Positions 7,049 to 15,130 are shown, numbered from the stretch's first letter. The stretch: 20,695 nucleotides of DNA from Chromatiales bacterium (GCA_026999335.1 JALTPW010000724.1:1-20695), one strand, 5' to 3'. Notes: generated from the sequence alone by a model not told the origin. Numbers and translations are program-made.

Positions 7049-8005
7049 ATGACCGAGTCCCACAGATTGACCGAAATCGTCCCCGAGACACTGGCCGGCC
7101 TGCGCCTGGATCAGGCCTTGGCGGCACTATTCCCCGATTACTCGCGTGCCCGTTTGACACGCTGGGTCAAGGGCGGCCATGTGCTGGTGGATGGCAAACA
7201 CCTGCGCCCCCGCGACGCCGTACACGGCGGTGAGGAAGTGGTGTTGGCGGCGGAGCAGGAGGTGGAGACCACTTGGCGTGCGCAGGATATTCCCTTGGAT
7301 ATCGTCTTTGAAGACGAGGCCGTGCTGGTCATCAATAAGCCCGCCGGACTGGTGGTGCATCCCGGCGCCGGTAACATGGACGGTACCCTCAGCAATGCCT
7401 TGCTGCACTATGACCCGGCGCTGGAACAGGTGCCGCGCGCCGGTGTGGTGCATCGTCTCGACAAGGACACCAGCGGTCTGCTGGTGGTGGCGCGCACCCT
7501 GACGGCACAGAAATCGTTGGTGGAACAGCTGCAGGCGCGTGACGTCGAGCGCGAATACCTGGCCCTCTCCATGGGCCTGATGACCGCTGGTGGCAGCGTG
7601 CAGGCGCCCATCGGCCGGCATCCCGGCCAACGTCTGCGCCAGGCCGTGGTGCCGGGTGGCCGTGAGGCCATCACCCATTACCGGGTCGAGGAGCGTTTTC
7701 GCGCCCACAGCCTGCTGCGCGTGAAACTGGAGACCGGCCGTACTCACCAGATCCGTGTACACATGGCCTATCTAAAATATCCACTGGTGGGCGATCCGGT
7801 CTACGGCGGCCGTCTGCGCATCCCCGCCGGTGCCACACCGGCGCTGATAGAAGCCCTGCGTGGTTTCAAGCGTCAGGCCCTGCATGCCGGACGGCTGGGC
7901 TTCGAACATCCCCTCAGCGGTGAGTCCATGAGCTGGCAGGCGCCCTTACCGGTTGATATGGCGGCGCTGGTGGATGCCTGCCGCGAAGACAGCAAGGCGG
8001 TTTGA
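7049..8005 (+). CDS. rluD: 23S rRNA pseudouridine 1911/1915/1917 synthase
   Basis: RluD converts three uridines in helix 69 of 23S rRNA to pseudouridine; it acts on the large ribosomal subunit in the cytoplasm. 318 aa. An N-terminal S4 RNA-binding domain (residues about 17-75: GLRLDQALAALFPDYSRARL, GHVLVDGK) precedes the RluA-type catalytic domain with INKPAGLVVHPGAG (residues 95-108) and the signature HRLDKDTSG at 135-143, in which Asp138 is the catalytic nucleophile. Later motifs TGRTHQIRVHMAYLKYPLVGDPVYGG complete the family pattern. It is divergent from bamD and followed four bases later by pgeF, the same order as in E. coli, which separates it from RluC or RluA. The ribosome-binding site is weak. 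Confidence 0.95.
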   Translation: MTESHRLTEIVPETLAGLRLDQALAALFPDYSRARLTRWVKGGHVLVDGKHLRPRDAVHGGEEVVLAAEQEVETTWRAQDIPLDIVFEDEAVLVINKPAGLVVHPGAGNMDGTLSNALLHYDPALEQVPRAGVVHRLDKDTSGLLVVARTLTAQKSLVEQLQARDVEREYLALSMGLMTAGGSVQAPIGRHPGQRLRQAVVPGGREAITHYRVEERFRAHSLLRVKLETGRTHQIRVHMAYLKYPLVGDPVYGGRLRIPAGATPALIEALRGFKRQALHAGRLGFEHPLSGESMSWQAPLPVDMAALVDACREDSKAV

Positions 8006-8009
8006 CGCC

Positions 8010-8756
8010 ATGCCCGGACTGATTTCCGTGGACTGGCCGGCGCCGAAAAATGTACAGGCGGCCACTACCTCGCGGATCGGTGGTGTCAGTCTTGCATCCT
8101 TCGACAGCTTCAATCTGGCCGATCATGTTGGTGATCATCCGGCGGCGGTACTGGCCAACCGCGAGTTGTTGCTGGAAGAACTGGCCCTGCCAGCGGAGCC
8201 TCTATGGCTGAAACAGGTGCACGGCCGTCGTGTCATTACCCTTGATGGCTTGCCAACGGCCGGGCCGCCAGAGGCCGATGCCAGTGTCAGCACCGGGCCT
8301 GGTCGGGTGTGCGCCGTGCTGACCGCCGACTGCCTGCCGGTGCTGTTTTGTGATCGTGCCGGCACGCGTGTTGCCGCCGCCCATGCCGGTTGGCGGGGGC
8401 TGTCGGCGGGGGTGCTGGAGGCGACGGTGGTGCAGATGGCCGTGGCCCCGGACGAGATCATGGCTTGGCTCGGCCCCGCCATCGGCCCGCAGGCCTTTGA
8501 GGTGGGCACGGATGTGCGTGCGGCCTTCGTCGATGATGATGCCGACAGTGCCAGTGCCTTCGTTGCTCTGGGGGATGACCGCTGGCTGGCTGATATCGAC
8601 CGCTTGGCACGCCGGCGACTGGCGCGGGTCGGGGTCACCGCTGTATACGGCGGTGACCGCTGCACCTACAGCGAGGCCGGCATGTTTTATTCCTATCGCC
8701 GTGACGGCAGCACCGGGCGCATGGCCAGTCTGCTGTGGTTATCAAACGGCGAATAG
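8010..8756 (+). CDS. pgeF: Peptidoglycan editing factor PgeF (YfiH / laccase-like family)
   Basis: Member of the YfiH/DUF152 family, 248 aa. In E. coli the protein hydrolyses misincorporated amino acids from UDP-MurNAc peptide precursors; older annotations call it polyphenol oxidase or laccase. The zinc ligands are visible: His71 (KQVHG), Cys108 (TADCLPVLF) and His125 (AAAHAGWRG). The C-terminal GGDRCTYSEAGMFYSYRRDG..GRMAS is also typical. The start at 8010 is four bases after the rluD stop; the frame is open further up inside rluD, but the family N-terminus (a short segment, then TTSRIGGVSLASFDSFNLADHVGD) fits 8010. Cotranscription with rluD is likely. Confidence 0.93.
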   Translation: MPGLISVDWPAPKNVQAATTSRIGGVSLASFDSFNLADHVGDHPAAVLANRELLLEELALPAEPLWLKQVHGRRVITLDGLPTAGPPEADASVSTGPGRVCAVLTADCLPVLFCDRAGTRVAAAHAGWRGLSAGVLEATVVQMAVAPDEIMAWLGPAIGPQAFEVGTDVRAAFVDDDADSASAFVALGDDRWLADIDRLARRRLARVGVTAVYGGDRCTYSEAGMFYSYRRDGSTGRMASLLWLSNGE

Positions 8757-8945
8757 ATACATCCGAAGTTGCTTGAGTGATGCGTTTTTCAATATCAGAA
8801 AGCATAAAGTTTTTATCGATATAAGCATCGTTGCCGCCATACAAAAACGGAGATGATGGGTAACGGCATAAGGATTCCAGGTTTGGCTTCTGGTACGACC
8901 GGTGGCCAGCCTGATTTTCTTGAGTCCTGTCTCTGATCCGGTATC

Positions 8946-9016
8946 CGGATCGGCGTGAGCTTGCCCATCCGATCTAATCGACAGAACTTTCCGCTATCGT
9001 GCCGATCCGTTTTTTT
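8946..9016 (+). terminator. Possible long-stem terminator after rluD-pgeF
   Basis: CGGATCGGC at 8946-8954 is perfectly complementary to GCCGATCCG at 9001-9009. The pairing can be extended inwards by four pairs (two of them wobble), and seven T follow directly (9010-9016). The loop is about 38 bases, long for an intrinsic terminator, and contains a competing CCGATC. A second small palindrome, GATCCG/CGGATC, overlaps the left arm at 8935-8951, so alternative foldings are possible. Confidence 0.4.
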
Positions 9017-9277
9017 ACCCGGTTTTGTTGAAATCAATGAAGGGGTGGCCTTGTCGCAATGGTGGTCAGGCCGGCTGACCCGGCGGTATCGCCCCAAAAC
9101 GATGAAGATTCAGGCGTTATTACACGCTTTGTTTATCCCATGACGGCGTTAAAATTTCCTGCAACAGTCCGGCAATATGGAAGGCGGTTAGTGGGTGATC
9201 CGGTTATTTGCGCTCTACAATGGATTGTTTTAGGCTGACTGCTGGTGCCGGATGACCCTCAGGGGTTGTCAAAATGA

Positions 9278-9287
9278 TTGTTAACAA
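9278..9287. promoter_or_regulatory. Palindrome upstream of the FIST gene, candidate operator
   Basis: Perfect 10-bp palindrome TTGTTAACAA between a possible -10 (9216-9221) and the FIST start at 9349. Position and symmetry are suggestive; there is no direct evidence that a regulator binds here. Confidence 0.25.
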
Positions 9288-9348
9288 CCTCCCAGTGACC
9301 GGAAAGAGGTATGTTTCAGGTCGTATTGCTGTAACAAAGGAGAACAGC

Positions 9349-10557
9349 ATGCATGTTGCAACCGCAGACTCAATTCTTGACTCTTCCAAAGAAGCCGCAG
9401 ATCAACTTTGGGAACAGCTCTCAGCCCGCCTGGGTGATTCCCCTGATTGGATCATTGTTGCGCCATCCGTCAGTTACGATATTTCTCAATTACAGCAAAC
9501 GTTGATTAACCACGGAGCCAAGCGTTTTCACGGAAGTACTTCTTGTCTCGGTGCAATGACCGAGCGGGGTGTGGTCAATGCCGAGGGACGGGGTATTGCC
9601 GCCTTCGGTATTGTCGATCCGGATGGACATTATGGTGTTGGCGAGGCAACGCTGGATGCCGCGGCATCACCGGAAGCCGCCACTTGCCAAGCGCTGGATG
9701 CCGCGCTCAATGATGCCGGACGGCCCGGCGAAGTACCCGACCTGATATGGATCAGTGCTCCCCCTGGTTGTGAGGAAAGAGTGATTAGTGAGCTTGAGGC
9801 CTCGCTCGGGGCGGGTGTGCCGATTGTCGGCGGTAGCTCTGCTGACAACGATGTGAGTGGTCAATGGGCTCAACTGACTCAAGCCGGTGTGTACCGCGAT
9901 GCGATTGTCGTCTCGGTGCTGTTTCCGTCGACCGAACTTTGTTTTGCGTTTCACAGTGGTTATGAACCGACAGAAATAAAAGGCCGTGTGACACGTGCTG
10001 ATGGCCGTATTCTGTATGAGATCGATGGGCGTCCGGCGGCAGAGGTTTACAATGACTGGACCGGTGGCGTACTCCAGGATGCGTTTGCGAGCGGTGAGCA
10101 AAACGTGCTGCCACTGACAACGTTATACCCGCTGGGTCGGGTGGTGGGCAGTGTCGGTGGTACCGCTTATCACCAACTATCCCACCCGGATCATATTACC
10201 CCGGAACGTGGCCTGAGTTTATTTGCAGATGTTGCGGTGGGCGACGAATTTTGGTTAATGAAAGGGACACGGGACAGCTTGATCGAGCGGGCAGGGCGAG
10301 TGGCTCGGGCGGCGATGCGAACCGGTGATGTGGCACCCGGTGATATCGCCGGTGGTTTGGTGATTTACTGTGCCGGCTGTATGTTAACCGTCCAGGATCA
10401 GATGGATAACGTGGTCGGGCATCTTAATGATGCCCTGGAAGGGCGTCCCTTTCTGGGTTCGTTCACCTTTGGCGAACAGGGTTGTTTTATCGGTGGTGAA
10501 AATCGCCACGGAAATCTGATGATTTCAGTACTGTTGCTAGGCAATACTCCCGTGTAG
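9349..10557 (+). CDS. FIST N/C-domain sensory protein
   Basis: Soluble protein of 402 aa made of FIST_N (about residues 30-225) and FIST_C (about 230-385), a sensory module usually found with signal-transduction proteins and thought to bind small ligands. Visible family marks are GSTSCLGAM (62-70), GGSSADND (161-168), YNDWTGG (234-240), CAGC (341-344) and FTFGEQG (372-378). No signal peptide or membrane helix is seen. The ATG at 9349 is chosen for AAGGAG at 9337-9342; the frame is open from 9274, but that start has no such site. The stop lies three bases before a histidine kinase, so the two are very probably cotranscribed and FIST may be the ligand-binding partner of that kinase. The ligand is unknown. 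Confidence 0.88.
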   Translation: MHVATADSILDSSKEAADQLWEQLSARLGDSPDWIIVAPSVSYDISQLQQTLINHGAKRFHGSTSCLGAMTERGVVNAEGRGIAAFGIVDPDGHYGVGEATLDAAASPEAATCQALDAALNDAGRPGEVPDLIWISAPPGCEERVISELEASLGAGVPIVGGSSADNDVSGQWAQLTQAGVYRDAIVVSVLFPSTELCFAFHSGYEPTEIKGRVTRADGRILYEIDGRPAAEVYNDWTGGVLQDAFASGEQNVLPLTTLYPLGRVVGSVGGTAYHQLSHPDHITPERGLSLFADVAVGDEFWLMKGTRDSLIERAGRVARAAMRTGDVAPGDIAGGLVIYCAGCMLTVQDQMDNVVGHLNDALEGRPFLGSFTFGEQGCFIGGENRHGNLMISVLLLGNTPV

Positions 10558-10560
10558 CGC

Positions 10561-12222
10561 ATGAAGCAAGTGAATGAAGAGCTGCGGGAGAGTTTGGTCG
10601 AGCTTCAGGTGCAGCTTGAGCACGAGCGTGCCAGACGCAAGGAAGGTGATTTACTGCTTGCGGGGGTTGCCCTCCTGGCAACTGCACGCGACCCTGAAGC
10701 CGTTTATGCGGTACTTGTCGATGTACTGGGCCCATTGCTGCACTTTGATGTTGCCGCCCTGTTTTGGGTTGACGATAGTGTATTGGTATCAATGGCCGCA
10801 GAGGATCACCTTCTTTCCGGGGTTCAGTTACGTATCGACCCCGCGCTACAACGGGTGCTGCATGGCAAATCTGTGGCGGTCTTTGATACCTCGAAACAAC
10901 CCGCCTGGGCGGCGCAATCGCCCGCCTTGCTCGGCCGCATTCGTTCGGCGTTGCACATTCCTATTTTTGCCGGAGAGAGTGTCGCCGTACTGATTTGTGG
11001 CCATGCCGAGAAAGGTTTTTTTACCGCCCGCCATACCCGCACTGCACAGCGTATTGTGCCGATGGTATCGGCCGCCCTGCTCTCTATTCAGGGTTTTCAG
11101 CTACGGCTTGAAAGCGAGCAGCAAAATCAGGCGGCGACCGCGATTGCGGCTCACCGCGACCTTCTTGAACGTGCCTTGGGTAGTGTGGGGGCCGGTGTTG
11201 GTTATGTGGTATCGGCAGGCCTGGTTCCCCTCGGCTGCACGTTGCATGAGATTCTCGCGGACTGGGGGACGCCAGATGCCTGGTGGTCACATTACTGTAG
11301 CCGATTGGAACTCGACAATACGGTGCGCATCGGTGATGTCAGTCCAGTGGGTAACCGTTTCACCCATGAGGTCACCTTAATGGAGACCGCAGGTGATGAT
11401 CGGCTATTGGTGATTGCCGATGTCACCCGCTGGGTGTTTGCCGAACAGGCCTTGCAAGACATGAATGCCGAACTGGTTATTGCACGTGATACGGCATTGT
11501 CAGAAAATCGCGCTAAATCCAGTTTTCTCGCCAACATGAGTCATGAGCTACGCACCCCGTTGAATGCCATTATTGGCTATGCAGAATTACTCTCCGAGGA
11601 TGCGCAAACGTATGAAGACATGGAGATGGTCAGCGATCTCAAGCGAATATTGCTGGCGGCCACGCAATTGCTATCACTCATCGACGATGTTCTTGATTTG
11701 TCCAAAATCGAGGCTGAACGCATTGACATGAATATGACCTGGGTCGATTTGGATAGCTTGCTGGAAGAAGTCCGCATGACAATTGCGCCTGCTGTTGAGC
11801 AGCGTGGTAATACGTTGCGCGTGACACGTAAAGTATCCCAGGATAGCGTATGGGCCGATAGGGAGCGTTTACATCAAGTACTCCTGAATCTTGTCTCGAA
11901 TGCCACTAAGTTTACGACTGCCGGCGTCATTGATATTCATGTTGTTTTACATCATACAGACGAGGATGGGGATCAATTTGCATTCGAGGTTCGGGATACC
12001 GGGATTGGCATTCCCGCTGACCGTCTGGAGCATATTTTTCAGCCTTTTTCCCAGGCGGATACCAGTACCACCCGGCGCTATGGGGGCACCGGTCTTGGTT
12101 TGACGATCAGTCGCAGTTATTGTGAATTAATGGGTGGTCGCCTGATGGCCGCGTCGACCGTGAACGTCGGATCGACATTCACGATACTGTTACCCGTGGA
12201 CTGTCCATTGCTTGACAGTTAA
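10561..12222 (+). CDS. Soluble sensor histidine kinase with GAF-like domain
   Basis: Histidine kinase of 553 aa without membrane helices, hence cytosolic. A short N-terminal coiled coil (residues 1-30) precedes a GAF-like domain (about 35-180), then a second less clear, possibly PAS-like region (about 195-295), a HisKA dimerisation domain with His328 in SFLANMSHELRTPLN, and HATPase_c with N box HQVLLNLVSNATK (438-450), G1 DTGIGIP (479-485), F box IFQPFSQAD and G2 GGTGLGL (508-514). There is no receiver domain and no response regulator in the cluster, so its partner is encoded elsewhere. The start lies three bases after the FIST stop. By family and context it resembles the FIST-associated kinases; I recall ErcS-type kinases of Pseudomonas alcohol oxidation as possible relatives, which is not proven here. 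Confidence 0.9.
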   Translation: MKQVNEELRESLVELQVQLEHERARRKEGDLLLAGVALLATARDPEAVYAVLVDVLGPLLHFDVAALFWVDDSVLVSMAAEDHLLSGVQLRIDPALQRVLHGKSVAVFDTSKQPAWAAQSPALLGRIRSALHIPIFAGESVAVLICGHAEKGFFTARHTRTAQRIVPMVSAALLSIQGFQLRLESEQQNQAATAIAAHRDLLERALGSVGAGVGYVVSAGLVPLGCTLHEILADWGTPDAWWSHYCSRLELDNTVRIGDVSPVGNRFTHEVTLMETAGDDRLLVIADVTRWVFAEQALQDMNAELVIARDTALSENRAKSSFLANMSHELRTPLNAIIGYAELLSEDAQTYEDMEMVSDLKRILLAATQLLSLIDDVLDLSKIEAERIDMNMTWVDLDSLLEEVRMTIAPAVEQRGNTLRVTRKVSQDSVWADRERLHQVLLNLVSNATKFTTAGVIDIHVVLHHTDEDGDQFAFEVRDTGIGIPADRLEHIFQPFSQADTSTTRRYGGTGLGLTISRSYCELMGGRLMAASTVNVGSTFTILLPVDCPLLDS

Positions 12223-12283
12223 GGGGTATGCACATTGAAAACGATATCGACCGATAGCGCATAAAAAAACAGGAGAACGTGCC

Positions 12284-12580
12284 ATGCATACAACGCTGGT
12301 TAAGGTCAACGTCAAAGCCGAGCACATTGATGATTTTATTGCGGCAACACGCTTGAATCATGAAGCCTCTGTGCAGGAATCCGGAAATTTACGCTTTGAT
12401 GTATTACAAATGGCGGATTCCCCCAGCCAGTTCATCCTTTACGAAGCCTATCGTGATGCCGATGCTGCCGCGGCGCATAAAAAGACCGCGCACTACCTGG
12501 CATGGCGGGAGGCTGTTGCCGATTGGATGGCTTCGCCGCGCCAGGGGGTACACTACATCGGCCTGTATCCAGAGTACTGA
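12284..12580 (+). CDS. ABM-domain protein, LsrG-like
   Basis: Small protein of 98 aa of the antibiotic-biosynthesis-monooxygenase (dimeric ferredoxin-like) fold. The core NHEASVQESGNLRFDVLQ followed by FILYEAYRDADAAAAHKKTAHY is strikingly similar to LsrG, the E. coli enzyme that processes phosphorylated autoinducer-2. The other members of an lsr system (transporter, LsrK kinase, LsrF) are absent, so an AI-2 role should not be assumed; related ABM proteins act as quinol or small-carbonyl monooxygenases or isomerases. AGGAG at 12271-12275 is a good ribosome-binding site. The gene is 61 bases after the kinase and four bases before the alcohol dehydrogenase, suggesting that the two enzymes handle the same compound. 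Confidence 0.88.
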   Translation: MHTTLVKVNVKAEHIDDFIAATRLNHEASVQESGNLRFDVLQMADSPSQFILYEAYRDADAAAAHKKTAHYLAWREAVADWMASPRQGVHYIGLYPEY

Positions 12581-12584
12581 GTCG

Positions 12585-13781
12585 ATGGAGATACCCGCAT
12601 TTTCCACCGTCCGTCTGCCACGGATTATTTTTGCTGAAAACAGCCACACGCAACTGCCATCCCTGGTGGCCACCTATGGCCGGCAGATGTTATTGGTGAC
12701 CGGTGCCTCCTCTTTTCGTGCAACGCCCTACTGGCCGCCGCTTCGGGATGCACTGACGGCGGCAGGATTGCAGTGGAGCGATGTCATCGTCGACGGAGAG
12801 CCATCGCCACAGCAGGTGGATCGGATTGTGGCGGAGTTTTACCAAAAAGGTATTGACAGCGTTCTGGGAATTGGTGGTGGCAGTGTATTGGATGCGGCCA
12901 AGGCCATTGCCGGACTCTTGCCAAAAGGGAATTCGGTCATGGATTATCTGGAAGGTGTTGGTCAGGGTCTTAGTTATACAGGCCCAGCCGTACCTTTCAT
13001 TGCGGTATCCACAACTGCCGGTACTGGCAGTGAAGCCACCATGAATGCAGTGCTCAGTGAGCAAGGGCGTGATGGCTTTAAAAAATCGTTTCGTCACCCC
13101 GATCTGGTGGCCGAGGTTGCCGTTGTCGATCCGCTGTTGCTGGCCTCCTGTCCACCTGCGCTGATCGCCGCCAACGGTATGGATGCTTTCACCCAGTTGT
13201 TGGAATCGTATCTGTCGTGTCGCGCAAACCCGCTAACGGATGCCTTGGCATGGAGTGGTTTGCAAGCGATGACCCAGCATTTTTTTGCAGCTTGGGAAGG
13301 TGGTGATGGTGCGGTGGCCAGGCAAGGCCGTGCCGGCATAGCTTATGGCGCGCTGATCTCCGGCATTACCCTGGCACAGGTGGGCTTGGGATCCGTACAT
13401 GGTTTGGCGTCGCCACTCGGTGCCTATTTTCCTATTCCCCACGGCGTTGTCTGTGGCACCTTGGTTGCAGCCGCCACTGAGCGCAATATCCGCAGCCTGC
13501 GCCAACGTCAGCCGGACAGCCCGGCGCTGGAAAAATATGCACGGCTTGGTCGTTTGTTGAATCCGGGTGCAGAATTAACCGACCCTCAGGCATGGGCGGC
13601 GTTGATCACGAGACTCCATGAATGGACCCAACGACTGGCGCTTCCGCGCTTGGGTCACTATGGTGTCCGGGCGTCGGACGTGGACAGCATCGTTGCCGGT
13701 TGTCGCGGTGGTAGTATGCGCACCAACCCCATCGTGTTAAGCGACGATGAGATACGTGAAATTATTGAATTACGACGTTAG
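12585..13781 (+). CDS. Iron-containing (group III) alcohol dehydrogenase
   Basis: NAD(P)-dependent alcohol dehydrogenase of the Fe-ADH family, 398 aa. The nucleotide-binding GGGSVLDAAK is at 97-106 and TTAGTGSE at 143-150. Metal ligands are Asp200 (NGMDAFTQ), His272 (SVHGLASPLGA) and His286 (PIPHGVVCG). The fourth usual ligand, a His four residues after the Asp, is Gln204. The start at 12585 was chosen because it follows the ABM stop by four bases and gives the family N-terminus; the open frame further upstream only reads through the ABM gene. It may oxidise or reduce an alcohol/aldehyde sensed by the upstream FIST-kinase pair. In Pseudomonas aeruginosa the Fe-ADH ErcA takes part in regulating alcohol oxidation; whether this is its counterpart needs a phylogeny. 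Confidence 0.9.
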   Translation: MEIPAFSTVRLPRIIFAENSHTQLPSLVATYGRQMLLVTGASSFRATPYWPPLRDALTAAGLQWSDVIVDGEPSPQQVDRIVAEFYQKGIDSVLGIGGGSVLDAAKAIAGLLPKGNSVMDYLEGVGQGLSYTGPAVPFIAVSTTAGTGSEATMNAVLSEQGRDGFKKSFRHPDLVAEVAVVDPLLLASCPPALIAANGMDAFTQLLESYLSCRANPLTDALAWSGLQAMTQHFFAAWEGGDGAVARQGRAGIAYGALISGITLAQVGLGSVHGLASPLGAYFPIPHGVVCGTLVAAATERNIRSLRQRQPDSPALEKYARLGRLLNPGAELTDPQAWAALITRLHEWTQRLALPRLGHYGVRASDVDSIVAGCRGGSMRTNPIVLSDDEIREIIELRR

Positions 13782-13793
13782 TCCGAGGCGGCG

Positions 13794-14297
13794 ATGAGTA
13801 CCAAGCTGGAAATAGAGCAATGGGATGGAAAGTCCATCAATGATATCGGTGATATTTATGACCGCCACTGGCATGATCCTGCGTTTATCTCAGAAATGAT
13901 CACTCTTGTTAGTGATGTTTCATTACAGAAGGGTGCGACCTGGCTGATTAAGCGATATCTCGAAAATGAAAATCAGATAAAAAAATCTGAAATTGCTTCT
14001 GTTTTTCAAACGTTGGAGTTTATCAAGCAGTGGGAATCCAAGCTACACATACTCCAGGTTCTTTCTTATATGCCAATAGGCAGACCTCAAAAGAAATTGG
14101 TCGAGGTGTTTCTGAGAGAATGCTTGACGGCTGATAACAAATTTGTAAAGGCATGGGCATACAATGGATTTTATGAGTTGGCGATACAATATCCTGAGCA
14201 TGAAAAAGAGACCAGGCAGTTTTTTGAAATGGCAATGAGAGATGAAGCATCGTCGGTGAAGTCTAGGATCAGAAATATTATGAAAAAGGGTTTCTAG
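13794..14297 (+). CDS. Hypothetical HEAT-like helical protein
   Basis: 167 aa, not recognised with certainty. The sequence is almost wholly helical, and the pattern of paired amphipathic helices (FLRECLTADNKFVKAWAYNG, then FYELAIQYPEHEKETRQFFEMAMRDEASSVKSRIRNIMKKGF) resembles HEAT/ARM repeats, which mediate protein contacts. No signal peptide, membrane helix or catalytic motif is seen. It begins 12 bases after the alcohol dehydrogenase with GAGG at 13785-13788, so it could be read with the cluster. Its base composition is clearly more AT-rich than the upstream genes and like that of the nuclease gene that follows on the other strand, so it may be a later arrival. Confidence 0.7.
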   Translation: MSTKLEIEQWDGKSINDIGDIYDRHWHDPAFISEMITLVSDVSLQKGATWLIKRYLENENQIKKSEIASVFQTLEFIKQWESKLHILQVLSYMPIGRPQKKLVEVFLRECLTADNKFVKAWAYNGFYELAIQYPEHEKETRQFFEMAMRDEASSVKSRIRNIMKKGF

Positions 14298-14378
14298 CAC
14301 GTAAATTCCATCCTAATAAAGGAATATGTTGCCCATTTTTCCCAATAGTCCTTGTTTTTTGCTAATTTCCTTGAAAAT

Positions 14379-15092
14379 TCACCACATCCTGCGGACTCTT
14401 GATTTCTCACGGTCAATTTTTCTCCCTACCAAACTTTCCCATAAATTGATGCCGGCTAATTTTTCAACCAATGTTGTTGGCACTAAAAACGTATCCAGTT
14501 CTTGGTTGGATTTTTTGTTCGCCAGTATGAATGACCACATGTGGAGGGTTCCTCTGTTATTTTCAGTTAAGATAGACTTAAAGTAGGCATGAGGTACCGG
14601 AATTTTTACCTTGTTGGAATCGCTGGTTCCTATGCATTCGACTGGCTTGTCAAAATAGAAAATAGGGCCGCAAATGACATACGTCTCCAGTATTTTTGGT
14701 TTGGCATCCAGATTTCTGATTTTGGCTTCCAATTTACCCCATATATTCCTGTTGAATTGGGGTCTTTGTGGCGATGTATTGGATAAAAGAAATGTTTCAC
14801 TATTTTGTAATTCTGTTTCTCTTTGGTTGGCGCTTGCCACGAGATGGCCGCGGTCATAACCAGAGCCGGAATAATCAACGAGATCAGCCCGAAAATCCTC
14901 GGGTATTCGGTAATCCGGTCGAAAGTTATCCGCACGATCCAAGCGAATATTATCAGGATCTACAATTTCCAAAGCCCATTTTGCTTGACGAAAATAGTAC
15001 GAGTAACCCACTACGTAATGTCTATTGAACATTACTTGATCTGCGGCAGGCATTCCGTATCTGATTTCGCGCCTTAAATTTGGCAATTCCAT
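14379..15092 (-). CDS. DNA/RNA non-specific endonuclease (NUC1 family)
   Basis: 237-aa protein of the NUC1/endonuclease G (beta-beta-alpha metal) family, which cuts DNA and RNA with Mg2+. The signature DRGH lies at 80-83 (GYDRGHLVASAN), with His83 as the general base; QFNRNIWGKLE (112-122) supplies the metal-binding Asn114, and FLLSNTSPQ precedes it. No secretion signal or membrane helix is visible, unlike the secreted Serratia-type enzymes, and no immunity gene is obvious. The ATG at 15092 is chosen for GGAG eight bases upstream; an upstream TTG at 15122 would add ten residues. The gene is AT-rich relative to its surroundings and bounded upstream by dispersed repeats. Role unknown; nutrient scavenging, defence or toxin-like use are all possible. 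Confidence 0.85.
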   Translation of the reverse strand: MELPNLRREIRYGMPAADQVMFNRHYVVGYSYYFRQAKWALEIVDPDNIRLDRADNFRPDYRIPEDFRADLVDYSGSGYDRGHLVASANQRETELQNSETFLLSNTSPQRPQFNRNIWGKLEAKIRNLDAKPKILETYVICGPIFYFDKPVECIGTSDSNKVKIPVPHAYFKSILTENNRGTLHMWSFILANKKSNQELDTFLVPTTLVEKLAGINLWESLVGRKIDREKSRVRRMW

Positions 15093-15130
15093 TGGTTTTC
15101 TCCGGTTAGGGGTTTTAGACAAATGAAGTA

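Larger units (their letters stand above)
8757..9348. other. 590-base intergenic region before the FIST cluster
   Basis: No convincing gene. The short open frame at 8955-9143 starts with GTG, has no ribosome-binding site and resembles nothing known. The region holds a possible long-stem terminator (8946-9016), a possible -10 TACAAT at 9216-9221 with only a weak -35, and a 10-bp palindrome TTGTTAACAA at 9278-9287, 61 bases before the FIST-gene start, which could be an operator. A further small GC hairpin (GCCGG/CCGGC) lies near 9071-9085. The FIST cluster promoter should be in the second half of this region. Confidence 0.5.

Noticed and set aside
8955..9143. 62-codon plus-strand frame in the intergenic gap
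   Set aside because: GTG start without a ribosome-binding site, overlaps the possible terminator, no recognisable domain.
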